Positions 5,365-6,109 of a stretch of 6,109 nucleotides of DNA are shown here, one piece after another. The stretch is from Mollicutes bacterium (GTDB taxonomy: Bacteria; Bacillota_I; Bacilli_A; RF39; UBA660). A program made the position numbers and the translations under genes. Location: the NCBI GenBank assembly GCA_003566505.1, contig PXDA01000041.1, forward strand, positions 1-6,109, in the 5' to 3' direction. Numbering within the stretch: the first letter of the stretch is position 1; each line of letters opens with the position of its first letter. The notes under the pieces were generated by a model. The model was not told where the DNA came from and searched no databases. It was given only the letters and a program-made list of their open reading frames with translations.

Positions 5365-6109
5365 AGCCCAACTCTTTTAAATTTCCTTTTCTTTCGCGCC
5401 ATTTTTTAATAACCTTAACATATAATTGCAAATACACTTTATCATCAATTAATGCTTCAATTTCTTCTCTTGCTAAGGTTCCTATCTCTTTAATCATTCG
5501 TCCCTGCCGCCCCAAAATTATTTTTTTAAGCGCAGGACGGTCTACTATTATTAAAGCATCAATAATGGTTTTATTTTTCGTTTTACGCATATTTTCAACT
5601 AAACATGTAATACTATGTGGGACTTCCTCACTCGTCAATGTAATCGCTTTTTCTCTAATTATTTCACCAATCATAAATTCAAGACTACGATTAGTAATTT
5701 GTTCCGGCGGATAATAAGGAATTTCATCTTGTAAGTATGTTTTTAAAACACTTAACAAACGATCAAAATTATCTTTTTTCAAACCAGAAAGCGGAATTAT
5801 TTCATTAAAATTAAATAATTTTTGATATTGATCTATTTTTAATAAAATTTCTTCTTTTTTTATTTTATCAATTTTATTGAGTCCTAAAATAACTGGTTTA
5901 TTTTTTTGTTTTAAAATATCAATGATTCGTTGATCACCCCGACCTAGTTCAACACTAGCATCAACCAAAAATAAAATAACATCAGCATCATTTAAACTTT
6001 GGTATGCCGTTTGATTTAAAAGTTCTCCTAATTGATGTTTTGGTTTATGAATACCAGGTGTATCAACAAAAACAATTTGATAATCATTTTCATGATAAAC
6101 ACCATGAAT
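5351..6109 (-). CDS. era: GTPase Era, ribosome maturation factor (5' end outside the window)
   Basis: The reading frame is open to the window edge and shows 252 C-terminal residues of a protein usually near 300. About 48 N-terminal residues, including the G1 P-loop and G2, are missing only because the window ends. Era binds the 3' end of 16S rRNA and assists 30S assembly. Counting from the first visible codon, the G3 motif DTPG is at 16-19, followed by IHKPKHQLG, as in B. subtilis Era. G4 NKID is at 78-81, G5 is SGL at 108-110 (usually SAL/SAK), and the KH domain occupies roughly 165-240 with its GxxG loop as GRQG at 200-203 in IILGRQGRMIKEIG. A TTG at 5968 is an internal leucine codon and not the start. 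The end overlaps recO by 14 bp. Confidence 0.96.
   Translation of the reverse strand: MHGVYHENDYQIVFVDTPGIHKPKHQLGELLNQTAYQSLNDADVILFLVDASVELGRGDQRIIDILKQKNKPVILGLNKIDKIKKEEILLKIDQYQKLFNFNEIIPLSGLKKDNFDRLLSVLKTYLQDEIPYYPPEQITNRSLEFMIGEIIREKAITLTSEEVPHSITCLVENMRKTKNKTIIDALIIVDRPALKKIILGRQGRMIKEIGTLAREEIEALIDDKVYLQLYVKVIKKWRERKGNLKELGYGSD

Noticed and set aside
5351..5968. Era as a complete 205-residue protein starting at TTG 5968
   Set aside because: The frame continues upstream to the window edge with conserved Era sequence (DTPG and IHKPKHQLG), so the TTG is an internal leucine and the gene is cut by the window.

Overview
The window is AT-rich (about 70% A+T by eye) and every supported gene is on the minus strand, so transcription runs from the right edge to the left. 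The gene content is era, recO, single-chain glycyl-tRNA synthetase, sepF and divIVA, with T-box riboswitches and near-consensus sigma-A promoters. This points to a low-GC Firmicute, probably one of the reduced Bacilli/Erysipelotrichia/Tenericutes-like branches. UGA is a stop codon here: sepF and the TIM-barrel gene both end in TGA, and the tryptophan codons checked are TGG. That excludes Mycoplasma/Spiroplasma code 4, and SepF plus DivIVA suggest a cell that divides with a conventional divisome. The genus cannot be read from the sequence.

Layout in transcription order. (1) 6109-4621: the 3' five-sixths of era, overlapping recO by 14 bp. An AT-rich hairpin with a T-run overlaps the recO stop codon. 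(2) 4598-3456: a promoter, a strong ribosome binding site and a 362-residue helical, charged protein that I do not recognise. (3) 3478-2445 and on to 1087: a perfect sigma-A promoter (TTGACA, 17 bp, TATAAT) drives a leader of about 147 nt that is a glycine T-box riboswitch with GGC specifier, UGGA acceptor bulge and terminator. It controls a two-gene operon: an AP-endonuclease-2/xylose-isomerase-like TIM-barrel protein, then glyS, with an ATGA start/stop overlap. (4) 1045-66: sepF and divIVA, each with its own likely promoter. (5) 60-1: the 5' part of a second T-box with an ordinary long Stem I. It runs off the window and is probably the leader of ileS, which follows divIVA in many Firmicutes.

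The most unusual element is the glycine T-box at 3443-3312. Its Stem I appears to be reduced to a kink-turn plus a 4-bp hairpin whose 8-nt loop holds the GGC specifier. The whole distal arm (AG bulge and distal loop) is missing. The T-box at the left edge has that arm in textbook form, so both architectures occur within 3.5 kb. The terminator wiring of the glycine T-box is also atypical. Two other points deserve attention: the metal-site TIM-barrel gene placed between a glycine sensor and glyS, and the unrecognised 362-residue protein.
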